NCBI RefSeq assembly: GCF_009193185.1
Contig: NZ_VUKF01000001.1
Coordinates: 166,151-230,150, forward strand
Reading direction: 5' to 3'
Length of the DNA stretch: 64,000 bases
From: Georgenia thermotolerans
GTDB lineage: Bacteria > Actinomycetota > Actinomycetes > Actinomycetales > Actinomycetaceae
The position numbers were made by a program, and so were the translations under genes. The notes under the pieces were generated by a model, which was given only the letters and a program-made list of their open reading frames with translations, had not been told where the DNA came from and searched no databases. This document shows, piece after piece, positions 57,502 to 64,000 of this stretch; position 1 is the stretch's first letter, and the number at the start of each line of letters is the position of its first letter.

Positions 57502-58581
57502 TCACGACGCGAACGGCACGGCCTCCCACTCCAGGACGTCGTCCGTGCCGGCGGCGTTGGGCGCGACGGTGAAGCGCAGGTAGCCCGTGGCGTTCGCCGC
57601 GCCGTCGACCGTCACGCGGCGCAGGTCGTCGGCCGCGGGCGTGCCGTAGACCCCGAGCCAGGGCGACCCCGCCGCCAGCGGCGCGTCGGCGGCGTAGGCG
57701 TGGCTGTCGCCGTTGACGAGGTACACGGGGCCGTCGAACCGGTTGGCCTCTTCCGCGAGCGCGGCGACGATCGCCCGGAAACCGCTGACCGCCGCCGGAT
57801 CTGCCTGGGCGGCGGCGAGCTGGGAGGGGTCGAACATGTCTGCCTGGGTCAGGACGACGACGGCGCGGTCGTGCCGTTGGCGGGCCTCGGCGAAGGTGGT
57901 CCGGAGCTGCTCGACCACGGCGGCGGTGCGGTGCTCGACCTCGGCGAGCTGCGCCGTCGTCGGCTCGCTCAGGCCACGCCCCGTCCAGGGCTGGAGGCTG
58001 TTGTTGCTGCCCTGGACGTTGACGACGGCGAACGCCACCCGGTTGTGACGGAACGCGACGTTCTCCGGGAGCCCGAGCGCGGCCTGGGACCGCACCGGCA
58101 TGGTCGCGCCGAGCGTCTTGCCGGGCACCGGGAAGAAGACCTCGCGGACCGTGGCCAGACGCTCGAGCGGGTCGTAGGCGCCGTTGTTGGTGCGGTGACA
58201 GTCCACCCACTCGTTGTCGCCGGGAGTGTAGACGAGAGGGTGCTCGAAGGTGTCCAGCGCGGATCGGACAGCGGCGAAGTAGGCGTCGGAGCACTCGGAC
58301 GAGCCGTCCTTGATGTCGCCGACGTGTGCGACGAAGCGCAGGTCGTCCTCGTTCATCTGCTGGATCTGGCCGGGGAAGGCCGCGCGGGCCGCGGCGCCGT
58401 AGGGCACGTCGCCGATGACGGCGAAGGTGAAGGCGTCCTGCCCGACTGACGCGTGCTGGGCCGGCGAGGCTGCGGCGTGCGCGGCGGGCGTGTGCTGGGC
58501 GGGCGAGGCCGACGCCGGCGCGGCGGCCAGGGCGGCCGTCAGGGCCAGGCCGGCGCCGACGAACGTGCGAGAGATGGGCAA
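57502..58581 (-). CDS. Secreted calcineurin-like metallophosphoesterase (TTG start)
   Basis: A protein of 359 residues. The start is TTG 58581: AGGAGG stands six bases upstream and the next residues form a signal peptide (PISRTFVGAGLALTAALAAAPASAS). Metal-binding motifs are FAVIGDVPYG, FVAHVGDIKDGSSEC, VYTPGDNEWVDC and VYLVNGDSHAY, the purple-acid-phosphatase-like arrangement. A His/Ala-rich repeat (SPAQHTPAAHAAASPAQHAS) follows the signal peptide. Probably an exported phosphodiesterase; substrate unknown. Confidence 0.9.
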   Translation of the reverse strand: MPISRTFVGAGLALTAALAAAPASASPAQHTPAAHAAASPAQHASVGQDAFTFAVIGDVPYGAAARAAFPGQIQQMNEDDLRFVAHVGDIKDGSSECSDAYFAAVRSALDTFEHPLVYTPGDNEWVDCHRTNNGAYDPLERLATVREVFFPVPGKTLGATMPVRSQAALGLPENVAFRHNRVAFAVVNVQGSNNSLQPWTGRGLSEPTTAQLAEVEHRTAAVVEQLRTTFAEARQRHDRAVVVLTQADMFDPSQLAAAQADPAAVSGFRAIVAALAEEANRFDGPVYLVNGDSHAYAADAPLAAGSPWLGVYGTPAADDLRRVTVDGAANATGYLRFTVAPNAAGTDDVLEWEAVPFAS

Positions 58582-58720
58582 CGTGTCCTCCTGGGTCGAT
58601 GGGCGCGGGGACGCTATCGGACCTGGAAGTCCGCTAACCCTCGTGCGGATGAACGCTGGGTGACCGGGACACGGACGGAGCCGCACGGAATGCTCGGCGG
58701 GGCCGCCGGGTTGACCCGGC

Positions 58721-59395
58721 ATGAGCCAACCCATCTCCGTGCACGTGTGGTCCGACATCGCCTGCCCCTGGTGCTTCATCGGCAAGCGCCGTTTCGAGAA
58801 GGCCGCGGCGGCCTTCGACGGGGAGGTGGAGGTCGTCTACCACTCCTTCGAGCTGGCCCCGGACACCCCGGTGGACTTCGAGGGCAGCGAGGTGGACTTC
58901 CTCGCCGACCACAAGGGCATGCCGCGCGAGCAGGTCGCCCAGATGCTGGGGCAGATGACCCAGCTGGCCGCCGCCGAGGGCCTGGCCTACGACTTCGACA
59001 AGGTGCAGCACACCAAGACGCTCAAGGCGCACGAGCTGCTGCACCACGCCAAGACCCAGGGCCGGCAGCTCGAGGTCGCCGAGCGGCTCTTCTCGGCCTA
59101 CTTCGAGCAGGGCCGCCACGTCGGGCACGAGGAGGACCTGGTGGCCCTGGCCGTCGAGGCCGGGCTCGACGCGGAGGAGACGCGCCGCGTCCTCGCCGAC
59201 GGCACCTACCGCGCCGACGTCCAGGCCGACATCACCGCCGCCCGGCAGCTCGGCATCCAGGGCGTGCCGTTCTACGTCGTCGGGGAGAAGTACGGCGTCT
59301 CGGGCGCGCAGAGCCCGGAGGTCTTCGCCGAGGCGCTGCGCCGGGCGGCCGCCGAGCGCGACGCGGACGAGCCGGCCGGGCAGGGGGCCCGATGA
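58721..59395 (+). CDS. FrnE-like DsbA-family oxidoreductase
   Basis: A protein of 224 residues. Thioredoxin fold with active site DIACPWCFIGKRRF (CPWC), a helical insertion (60-150), and the cis-proline loop in GIQGVPFYVVGEKYGVSGAQ. No signal peptide, so it is cytoplasmic like FrnE, which acts in oxidative and metal stress. ATG 58721 lacks a ribosome site. It overlaps the next small gene by 4 bases. Confidence 0.92.
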   Translation: MSQPISVHVWSDIACPWCFIGKRRFEKAAAAFDGEVEVVYHSFELAPDTPVDFEGSEVDFLADHKGMPREQVAQMLGQMTQLAAAEGLAYDFDKVQHTKTLKAHELLHHAKTQGRQLEVAERLFSAYFEQGRHVGHEEDLVALAVEAGLDAEETRRVLADGTYRADVQADITAARQLGIQGVPFYVVGEKYGVSGAQSPEVFAEALRRAAAERDADEPAGQGAR

Positions 59396-59616
59396 GCGGC
59401 CCGGAGCCGACGGCCCACGCCGGACCGGTCGCGGCCGGCACGACGGCGCCCGCGGCGGGCGCGCCCGTGCCCGGGTCCAGCACGCTCGCCGGCCTCGGCG
59501 GCCTGGTCGACCTCGGCGGGCTCGAGCCCCTCGGTGACGCCGCCGCCGGCGTGTGCATCGACGGCGTCTGCGCGGTGCCCGGCGTCGTGCCGCCCGCTGC
59601 CGCGCCCCCGGAGTAG
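59392..59616 (+). CDS. Small coupled protein with a CxxxxxC motif
   Basis: A protein of 74 residues, mostly Ala/Pro/Gly, with STLAGLGGLVDLGGLEPLGD and a C-terminal VCIDGVCAVPG. The cysteine pair beside a thiol oxidoreductase gene, with ATGA coupling, suggests a partner or substrate of the FrnE-like protein. Family not recognised. Confidence 0.55.
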   Translation: MSGPEPTAHAGPVAAGTTAPAAGAPVPGSSTLAGLGGLVDLGGLEPLGDAAAGVCIDGVCAVPGVVPPAAAPPE

Positions 59617-59623
59617 CGCTCCG

Positions 59624-59658
59624 GCGGCCCCGTCCCACACACCATGGGCCGGGGCCGC
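59624..59658 (+). terminator. 9-bp hairpin after the FrnE operon
   Basis: GCGGCCCCG (59624-59632) pairs with CGGGGCCGC (59650-59658) across a 17-base loop, starting eight bases after the stop. Confidence 0.5.
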
Positions 59659-59742
59659 TTCTCGGAGGGGTGGTGTGCCCCGTCCGCGGCCCTGATGTCG
59701 GCGGGAGGTGCCATGCTCGGGACCGACCCCGAGGGAGGACCC

Positions 59743-60090
59743 GTGAAGTACCTGCTGCTGATCGCCGTTCCCGAGGCGGAGGACCGCCCGGACGACATCC
59801 CGCCCGGCTGCGGCACGTGGAGCGAGGACACCGTGCGGCGTGGCGTCATGCGCCACACGAGCCAGCTGCGGCCCCACGCGGAGGCCCGCACCGTGCGCGT
59901 GCGCGACGGTCGGCCCCAGGTCTCCGACGGGCCCTACACCGAGGCCAAGGAGGTCATCGCCGGTTACGCGCTCATCGAGTGCGACACCGCGGAGGAGGCC
60001 CTGGAGGTGGCGGCGCAGCACCCGGTCGCCTCGTACGGCGCGGTCGAGGTGCGCCCACTCCTCGAGGGCAGCGGGGGCCCGCTCGGCTGA
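59743..60090 (+). CDS. YCII-domain protein
   Basis: A protein of 115 residues from GTG 59743, set by GAGGGAGGA upstream. VKYLLLIAVPEAEDRP and VSDGPYTEAKEVIAGYALIECDTAEEALEVAAQHP are the DGPF/YCII signature of dimeric ferredoxin-like proteins, often linked to ECF sigma factors; none is present here. Activity unknown. Confidence 0.88.
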   Translation: MKYLLLIAVPEAEDRPDDIPPGCGTWSEDTVRRGVMRHTSQLRPHAEARTVRVRDGRPQVSDGPYTEAKEVIAGYALIECDTAEEALEVAAQHPVASYGAVEVRPLLEGSGGPLG

Positions 60091-60163
60091 CCGGCCTCCT
60101 CGGCGACGGGCAGGGTCGCGCCTCGCCGCCGGCGCCGTCGCTCGGTGCGACACCCCGACGGCA

Positions 60164-60691
60164 TCAGCCGGCCGCCGCCTCCCTCACGCGGACGCGGGCC
60201 AGCGGCGCGTCGCCGCCGACGCTGCGCCGGGCGAGCGCCCGGGCGAGCCGGGCGACCGCCACTGCCTGAGCCACGGCGACGACGGCGAAGCCGACGAGCA
60301 CCAGGATCGCCAGGGCGAGCATGAGGCTTCCCGCCTCGATCACCTCGGTCGCGTCCTCCTGCACGGCGATGTTGACGCTCTGAAAGATGAGGAAGCCGGC
60401 GCCGAGCCCGAGCAGAACGTGACCGGTCCGCCGCGCGCCCAGGGCGCCGGTGACCGCGCCGGGCACCATGGCGATGATGAACACGACGACGATGAAGAAG
60501 GTGCCGAGCACCGAGAAGCGCGGCTCGCCGCCCGAGAGGACGACGAGGAGGCGCATGAGCAGCCGCGCTGCCGCGCCGGCCAGGACGCCGACCGCCACGG
60601 CGGCGAGCAGGCCGGCCAGCACGCGGGTGCCGATGGTTCTGAGCATGGAGGGGTCCGTTCGTCCGGGGCGGTCGCCGTCGACCGCGCACAC
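60164..60691 (-). CDS. Four-helix membrane protein
   Basis: A protein of 175 residues from GTG 60691. Helices around VLAGLLAAVAVGVLAGAAA, FFIVVVFIIAMVPGAVTGA, VLLGLGAGFLIFQSVNI and LMLALAILVLVGFAVVAVAQAV. The -10 box six bases before this GTG suggests a leaderless start; ATG 60646 would begin at the natural-looking MLRTIGTRVLAG and may also be used. Unknown function. Confidence 0.72.
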   Translation of the reverse strand: MCAVDGDRPGRTDPSMLRTIGTRVLAGLLAAVAVGVLAGAAARLLMRLLVVLSGGEPRFSVLGTFFIVVVFIIAMVPGAVTGALGARRTGHVLLGLGAGFLIFQSVNIAVQEDATEVIEAGSLMLALAILVLVGFAVVAVAQAVAVARLARALARRSVGGDAPLARVRVREAAAG

Positions 60692-60697
60692 GGCCCG

Positions 60698-60703
60698 AGC
60701 CTA
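60698..60703 (-). promoter_or_regulatory. -10 box, minus-strand member of a divergent pair
   Basis: TAGGCT ends six bases before GTG 60691. An identical box serves the divergent gene at 60787. Confidence 0.55.
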
Positions 60704-60773
60704 GGAACGCCATCCGTTCCGGTCATTCCCGATTTTCTGGGGCAGTTCTCGCCCGCCCCGCCGCGGGCCGCCC

Positions 60774-60779
60774 TAGGCT
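60774..60779 (+). promoter_or_regulatory. -10 box, plus-strand member of a divergent pair
   Basis: TAGGCT ends seven bases before ATG 60787. The 95-base gap between the two start codons holds both promoters. Confidence 0.55.
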
Positions 60780-60786
60780 CCGCCGC

Positions 60787-61455
60787 ATGTCCCGACGTCT
60801 TCCCGGCGTCCTTGCCGCCCTCGCCGGCCTGGTCGCCATGGTGGTGCTCATCACCGTGCCGACGGTCCAGTGCCTGGCGTGCCAGGCGCCGCTGGGCTCG
60901 ACCGACCAGACCCTGGTCCGCATCTTCACGCGGTGGGAGCACGCGTTCACCGCGGCCGCCTACGCCGAGCTGCTCGCCCTGTTCCTCTTCATCTGGTTCC
61001 TGGCCTACCTGCACGGCGAGCTGCGCCAGGTGGTGACCGGGCGGGTGCTGGCCACCGTCGCGGCCGTCGCCGGCGGGCTGTTCGGCGCGGGCGTGCTCGT
61101 CCAGGTCCTGCTCTCGCTGGCCGCCACCACCGTGGCCGTCAGCGCCGACGCGACCATCGCCCGGGTGGTGCTCGCCGTCTCGTACGAGGGCGCCTTCGCA
61201 CTCGCCGCCCCCGTGGCCGCCCTGGTGGGGGCGACGAGCCTGGCCATCCTGCGGACCCGGTGGCTCCCCCGGGCGCTGGGCTGGGCGGGGCTGCCGGTCG
61301 TGCTCGCGGCGCTGGCGTGGATCACCCCGGGCATCGGCGCCGTCGGTGGCATGGCGTGGCTGGTGTCGCTGAGCGTGTGCCTGGGGGTGCGTGCCCTCCG
61401 CCCGCCTCCGGTGGCCGCGCCGCCTGTGCCGGCCGCGGCCGACGCGACGCCTTGA
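60787..61455 (+). CDS. Six-helix membrane protein with N-terminal Cys pair
   Basis: A protein of 222 residues. Helix 1 (LAALAGLVAMVVLITVPTV) is followed by QCLACQAPLGSTDQ, a CxxC outside the membrane. Five further helices follow (AYAELLALFLFIWFLAYL, VLATVAAVAGGLFGAGVLV, FALAAPVAALVGATSLAIL, ALGWAGLPVVLAALAWI, AWLVSLSVCLGVRAL). It resembles DUF4386-like proteins. Unknown function. Confidence 0.75.
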   Translation: MSRRLPGVLAALAGLVAMVVLITVPTVQCLACQAPLGSTDQTLVRIFTRWEHAFTAAAYAELLALFLFIWFLAYLHGELRQVVTGRVLATVAAVAGGLFGAGVLVQVLLSLAATTVAVSADATIARVVLAVSYEGAFALAAPVAALVGATSLAILRTRWLPRALGWAGLPVVLAALAWITPGIGAVGGMAWLVSLSVCLGVRALRPPPVAAPPVPAAADATP

Positions 61456-61468
61456 CGCCGCCCGGCGG

Positions 61469-63943
61469 CTACCGCCAGGGGCGGCGCTGCCCGATCCGAC
61501 GGGCCTGAGCCGCCGCTCGCCGCCGCGGGCCCTGCGTCGCCCGCGCCGCCGCACCCGCCCAGTGCCGGAGCACCTGGCCCACGTGCTCCCCCGCTTCGCG
61601 CAGCTGGGTCGTCCCCGTGCGCGGCCACAGCGCCGCCCGCGCCCGGGCGCGCCAGCCGGCCGCCGCCCGGACCTGACGGGTCACCACCCGCACGTCGTCG
61701 ACCATGGTCCCCACCGCGGCGCCGCCCGGGGCGTACCGGGCGGCCTCGACCCGCCCGGCGGCCCGGGCCAGGGCCCGCGCGCCGTCGACGTCCAGCGGCG
61801 CGGCCCGCTCGTAGTGCGCCCGCAGCTGGCGCGGGGTGGCCGCGCGCGGGGGCGGCACGCCGAGGTCGGTCAGGGTCGCGGTGAGCGTCTCCCACTCCCC
61901 CTCCACCACGGCCGCCTCGTCGCCGGCGCCGCGCCGCGCAGCCCGGCGCCGCCACCGGGCGGCCAGCGGGACCAGCGCGCCGAGGAGGGTCAGGGCGACG
62001 CCGGCGGCCGCGCCCGCCGCGAACCGGCGCACGGTGTCCCACGGGGACGGCTGGTGCAGCACCGGGGTGTCGCCGAGGCCCGTGTCCATGCTGGGCCGCT
62101 CGGCCGCCGCCGTCGGACTGGGCGCCGGGGCCGGCTGGATCGGCGCCCCCGGCGTGCGGTAGATGGGCGCGGTGCCCGACCGGGCGCCGGGAGTGGGCTC
62201 GTAGCGGGTCCAGCCCAGGCCGTTGATGTACAGCTCGGGCCAGGCGTGCGCGTCCGCGGCGACGACGGTGCGGGCGCCGTCCTCGCCCTTCTCGCCGGGC
62301 AGGAAGCCCACCGCGAGGCGGGCGGGGATTCCGGCGGCGCGGGCCATCATGACCATCGCGGTGGCGAACTGGACGCAGTAGCCGACCTTGGTCTCGAGGA
62401 AGTGCGTGATGGGGTCGAGCGGCTGCCCGTCGGGCCCGGGCACCGGGTCGGCGAGGGTGAGGGAGTACCGGAAGGCGCTGCCGCGCAGGTAGGACTGGAT
62501 GGCCATGGCGACCTGCATCTGGTTGGTCGACCGGCCGGCGAGCTCCTGCGCGAGCGCCGTCACCGCCGGCGCCGAGGCCGGGTCCACCTCGAGGGTGGCG
62601 GGATCGGCGTCGAGGGGCGGGCCGCCCTGTCCCGTGCCCTCGGGCAGCGTGCCGAGGACGCGCCAGTAGCTCGCGCCATAGCTCTCGGGGCGCTCGGCGA
62701 CGACGACGGCGCCGGTCGCCGGGCGCATGCCCCAGCGGATCGCGCCGAAGTCGGCCTCGGTGAGGTTGGCCGGGACCGCGACCTGCGGGGCGCGCAGCTC
62801 GTTGTGGAACACCGTCAGCGAGTGGTGCTCGACGTCGATGCCCCCGGGTGGCAGCGGGTACCCCTGCTGCACCGGCGGGTCCTGCGCGGCGGGCACCCAG
62901 CGCCGCCCGTCGTAGGTGGTGCTCACGGCCACGCGCAGCGGCGTGCCCACCGGGTCGTCGGTGCGGTAGCGCAGCACCGGGCGGGTGCTGCGGCTGGCGA
63001 GGTCGGCGGCCAGGTCGAGGGTGTCGGTGAAGCTCACCTGGCCGTCCTGGGCCTGCCCGGCCGCGCGCACCAGGCCCTGGGCCAGGACGGTGGGCGGCAG
63101 GTGCGGCAGCGCGGCGGGCACGAGCAGGGCGAGGACGACGGCGGCGGCGCCGAGCGCCCGGCCCCACCGGGCGTACCCCTGCGCGCCCTGGGCCACGCCC
63201 CGCTCGACCTCGGCGCGGTCGTGGCTGAAGGGGTCCTCCTCGCCCCGGGCGCCGCCGTCGGCCCTGCCGCCGTCGGCCCGCCCCCACCCCCCGGCCCGGG
63301 CGCCCGTCCGGCGCCAGGCGCGGACCTCGCCCACGCCCTGGCGGGCGACGAGCAGCAGCCAGGCGGCCGCCGCGGCGAGGAAGTACTTCGGGTGCAGCGC
63401 GACCCCGGTGCCCGAGGCGCTGACCGTGAGCACCACCAGCAGCGGCAGCCCGGCGAGCGCCGGGGACCGGCGGGTGGCCGCCAGCGCGTCGACGGCGAGC
63501 CCCACGAGGGCGATCGCCACGACGACGACGAGCACCATGCCCGGGCGGGCGGGGACCGGGACCATCTCGTCCCGGATGGTGGCGACGCCCTCCCCCACGA
63601 GCCGGGCCGCCTCGCCCACCGCCGTCAGCCGGGGCAGCCCGAGCCAGTGATAGCCCGGGACGAGGATCCAGGACAGCACGAGGGCCGTGACGCCGGCCTG
63701 CAGCGCGACCACCGCCGGCCCGGACCGGTCGGCGGCGCGGGCCAGCGCGCCGGTGACGGCGATGACGCCGAGCCCGACGAGCGCCGGGGCCACCCAGCTC
63801 CCCTCGCGCAGCAGCAGGGTGACGGGCCAGCTCGCCACCGCCGTCGTTAGGGCGGCCAGCCCGGCCTGGCCCCACCGGGCCCGGTCGGAGCGGACGGCGA
63901 GCACGGCGCGCTCGGCGGCGCCGGCGGCCTCCGCGGGGCTCAC
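61469..63943 (-). CDS. TgpA-type membrane transglutaminase
   Basis: A protein of 824 residues. About seven helices up to ~290 (DUF3488/TgpA_N), then an outside transglutaminase-like domain with Cys in KVGYCVQFATAMVMMARAAGIPARLAVGFLPGE, His in VAADAHAWPELYINGLGW and Asp equivalent after it. One more helix (AAGAAAGVALTLLGALVPLAA) and a cytoplasmic DUF4129-like tail follow. GTG 63943 overlaps the upstream gene (GTGA). These proteins occur with a MoxR ATPase and DUF58 protein; envelope maintenance is inferred. Confidence 0.92.
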   Translation of the reverse strand: MSPAEAAGAAERAVLAVRSDRARWGQAGLAALTTAVASWPVTLLLREGSWVAPALVGLGVIAVTGALARAADRSGPAVVALQAGVTALVLSWILVPGYHWLGLPRLTAVGEAARLVGEGVATIRDEMVPVPARPGMVLVVVVAIALVGLAVDALAATRRSPALAGLPLLVVLTVSASGTGVALHPKYFLAAAAAWLLLVARQGVGEVRAWRRTGARAGGWGRADGGRADGGARGEEDPFSHDRAEVERGVAQGAQGYARWGRALGAAAVVLALLVPAALPHLPPTVLAQGLVRAAGQAQDGQVSFTDTLDLAADLASRSTRPVLRYRTDDPVGTPLRVAVSTTYDGRRWVPAAQDPPVQQGYPLPPGGIDVEHHSLTVFHNELRAPQVAVPANLTEADFGAIRWGMRPATGAVVVAERPESYGASYWRVLGTLPEGTGQGGPPLDADPATLEVDPASAPAVTALAQELAGRSTNQMQVAMAIQSYLRGSAFRYSLTLADPVPGPDGQPLDPITHFLETKVGYCVQFATAMVMMARAAGIPARLAVGFLPGEKGEDGARTVVAADAHAWPELYINGLGWTRYEPTPGARSGTAPIYRTPGAPIQPAPAPSPTAAAERPSMDTGLGDTPVLHQPSPWDTVRRFAAGAAAGVALTLLGALVPLAARWRRRAARRGAGDEAAVVEGEWETLTATLTDLGVPPPRAATPRQLRAHYERAAPLDVDGARALARAAGRVEAARYAPGGAAVGTMVDDVRVVTRQVRAAAGWRARARAALWPRTGTTQLREAGEHVGQVLRHWAGAAARATQGPRRRAAAQARRIGQRRPWR

Positions 63944-64000
63944 CGGGCCACCGCCGGGGCGGGCGACGCGGTCGCGGCGCGCCAGACCGTGCCGGGCCGG
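63940..64000 (-). CDS. C-terminal end of the upstream gene, probably DUF58
   Basis: Only the last 19 complete codons are visible (RPGTVWRAATASPAPAVAR, then TGA at 63942-63940), continuing beyond the window. The GTGA overlap with the transglutaminase gene shows an operon. DUF58 is suggested only by the usual MoxR-DUF58-TgpA gene order. Confidence 0.45.
   Translation of the reverse strand, partial: RPGTVWRAATASPAPAVAR

Noticed and set aside
1..64000. CRISPR arrays and rRNA genes
   Set aside because: No regularly spaced ~30-base repeats with unique spacers and no rRNA-like sequence; the tandem arrays found have no spacers.

Overview
The window is very GC-rich DNA, apparently well above 70 percent by eye, with strong third-position G/C bias. 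It has many GTG starts and one convincing TTG start. Many genes have a TANNNT-like -10 box 6-7 bases before the start codon, the layout of leaderless mRNAs. Gene content points to an actinomycete: a nadD / small-membrane-protein / rsfS cluster, DUF2293, DUF1918-DUF1876, DUF3140, an HspR-like MerR protein and an FrnE-type DsbA. Micrococcales is plausible; I do not name a genus.

Layout. 1-2 kb: end of a DUF2293 gene and a VapBC-type toxin-antitoxin pair. 1.4-6.3 kb: NarL-type two-component system, membrane protein, PLP decarboxylase. 6.7-13.7 kb: LOG-like protein, aldehyde dehydrogenase, stress-type DUF protein, EamA exporter, Old Yellow Enzyme reductase, pentapeptide-repeat protein. 13.7-17.5 kb: a second two-component system divergent from an ABC exporter. 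17.5-23 kb: leucine-type dehydrogenase, MazG-like, NERD, VOC and DnaJ proteins, and an HspR-like divergent pair bracketed by two related hairpins. 23-29 kb: dipeptidase / lipoprotein-like / permease operon, M24 peptidase, class II amidotransferase, tRNA-Ala(GGC). 30-33.6 kb: IclR regulator and flavin monooxygenase divergent from an orphan solute-binding lipoprotein, with two copies of a 17-bp dyad symmetrically placed before the two promoters. 33.7-37 kb: phosphatase, rsfS, nadD. 37-44 kb: rRNA methyltransferase, unusual CDF transporter with a half-size binding protein, OafA-SGNH acyltransferase, second amidotransferase, GH13 enzyme. 53.6-64 kb: stress-type small proteins, CAP-domain protein, phosphoesterase, DsbA, and the start of a TgpA-type transglutaminase operon.

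The main discovery is an approximately 8.6-kb integrative and mobilizable element at 45,019-53,598. It splits a luciferase-like flavin oxidoreductase gene into a 3' part (44,238-45,023) and a 5' part (53,590-53,853); joining the two ends restores the reading frame. It carries a large serine recombinase, two or three small translationally coupled genes, iteron-like repeats, a HUH plus superfamily-3-helicase Rep (the architecture of CRESS-type replication proteins), a MobC-like protein, a relaxase with a MobB-like gene nested in another frame, and a mercury module (MerR-family sensor, merA, small Cys-rich membrane protein). The circular form's attachment site, rebuilt from the two ends, is a nearly perfect palindrome. 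The insertion also cuts a probable operon DUF3140 / two small genes / SDR / flavin oxidoreductase / GH13, so the GH13 gene has lost its upstream transcription.

Assignments rest on reading translated sequence and motifs without database search. Family-level calls are usually firm; substrates are mostly inference.
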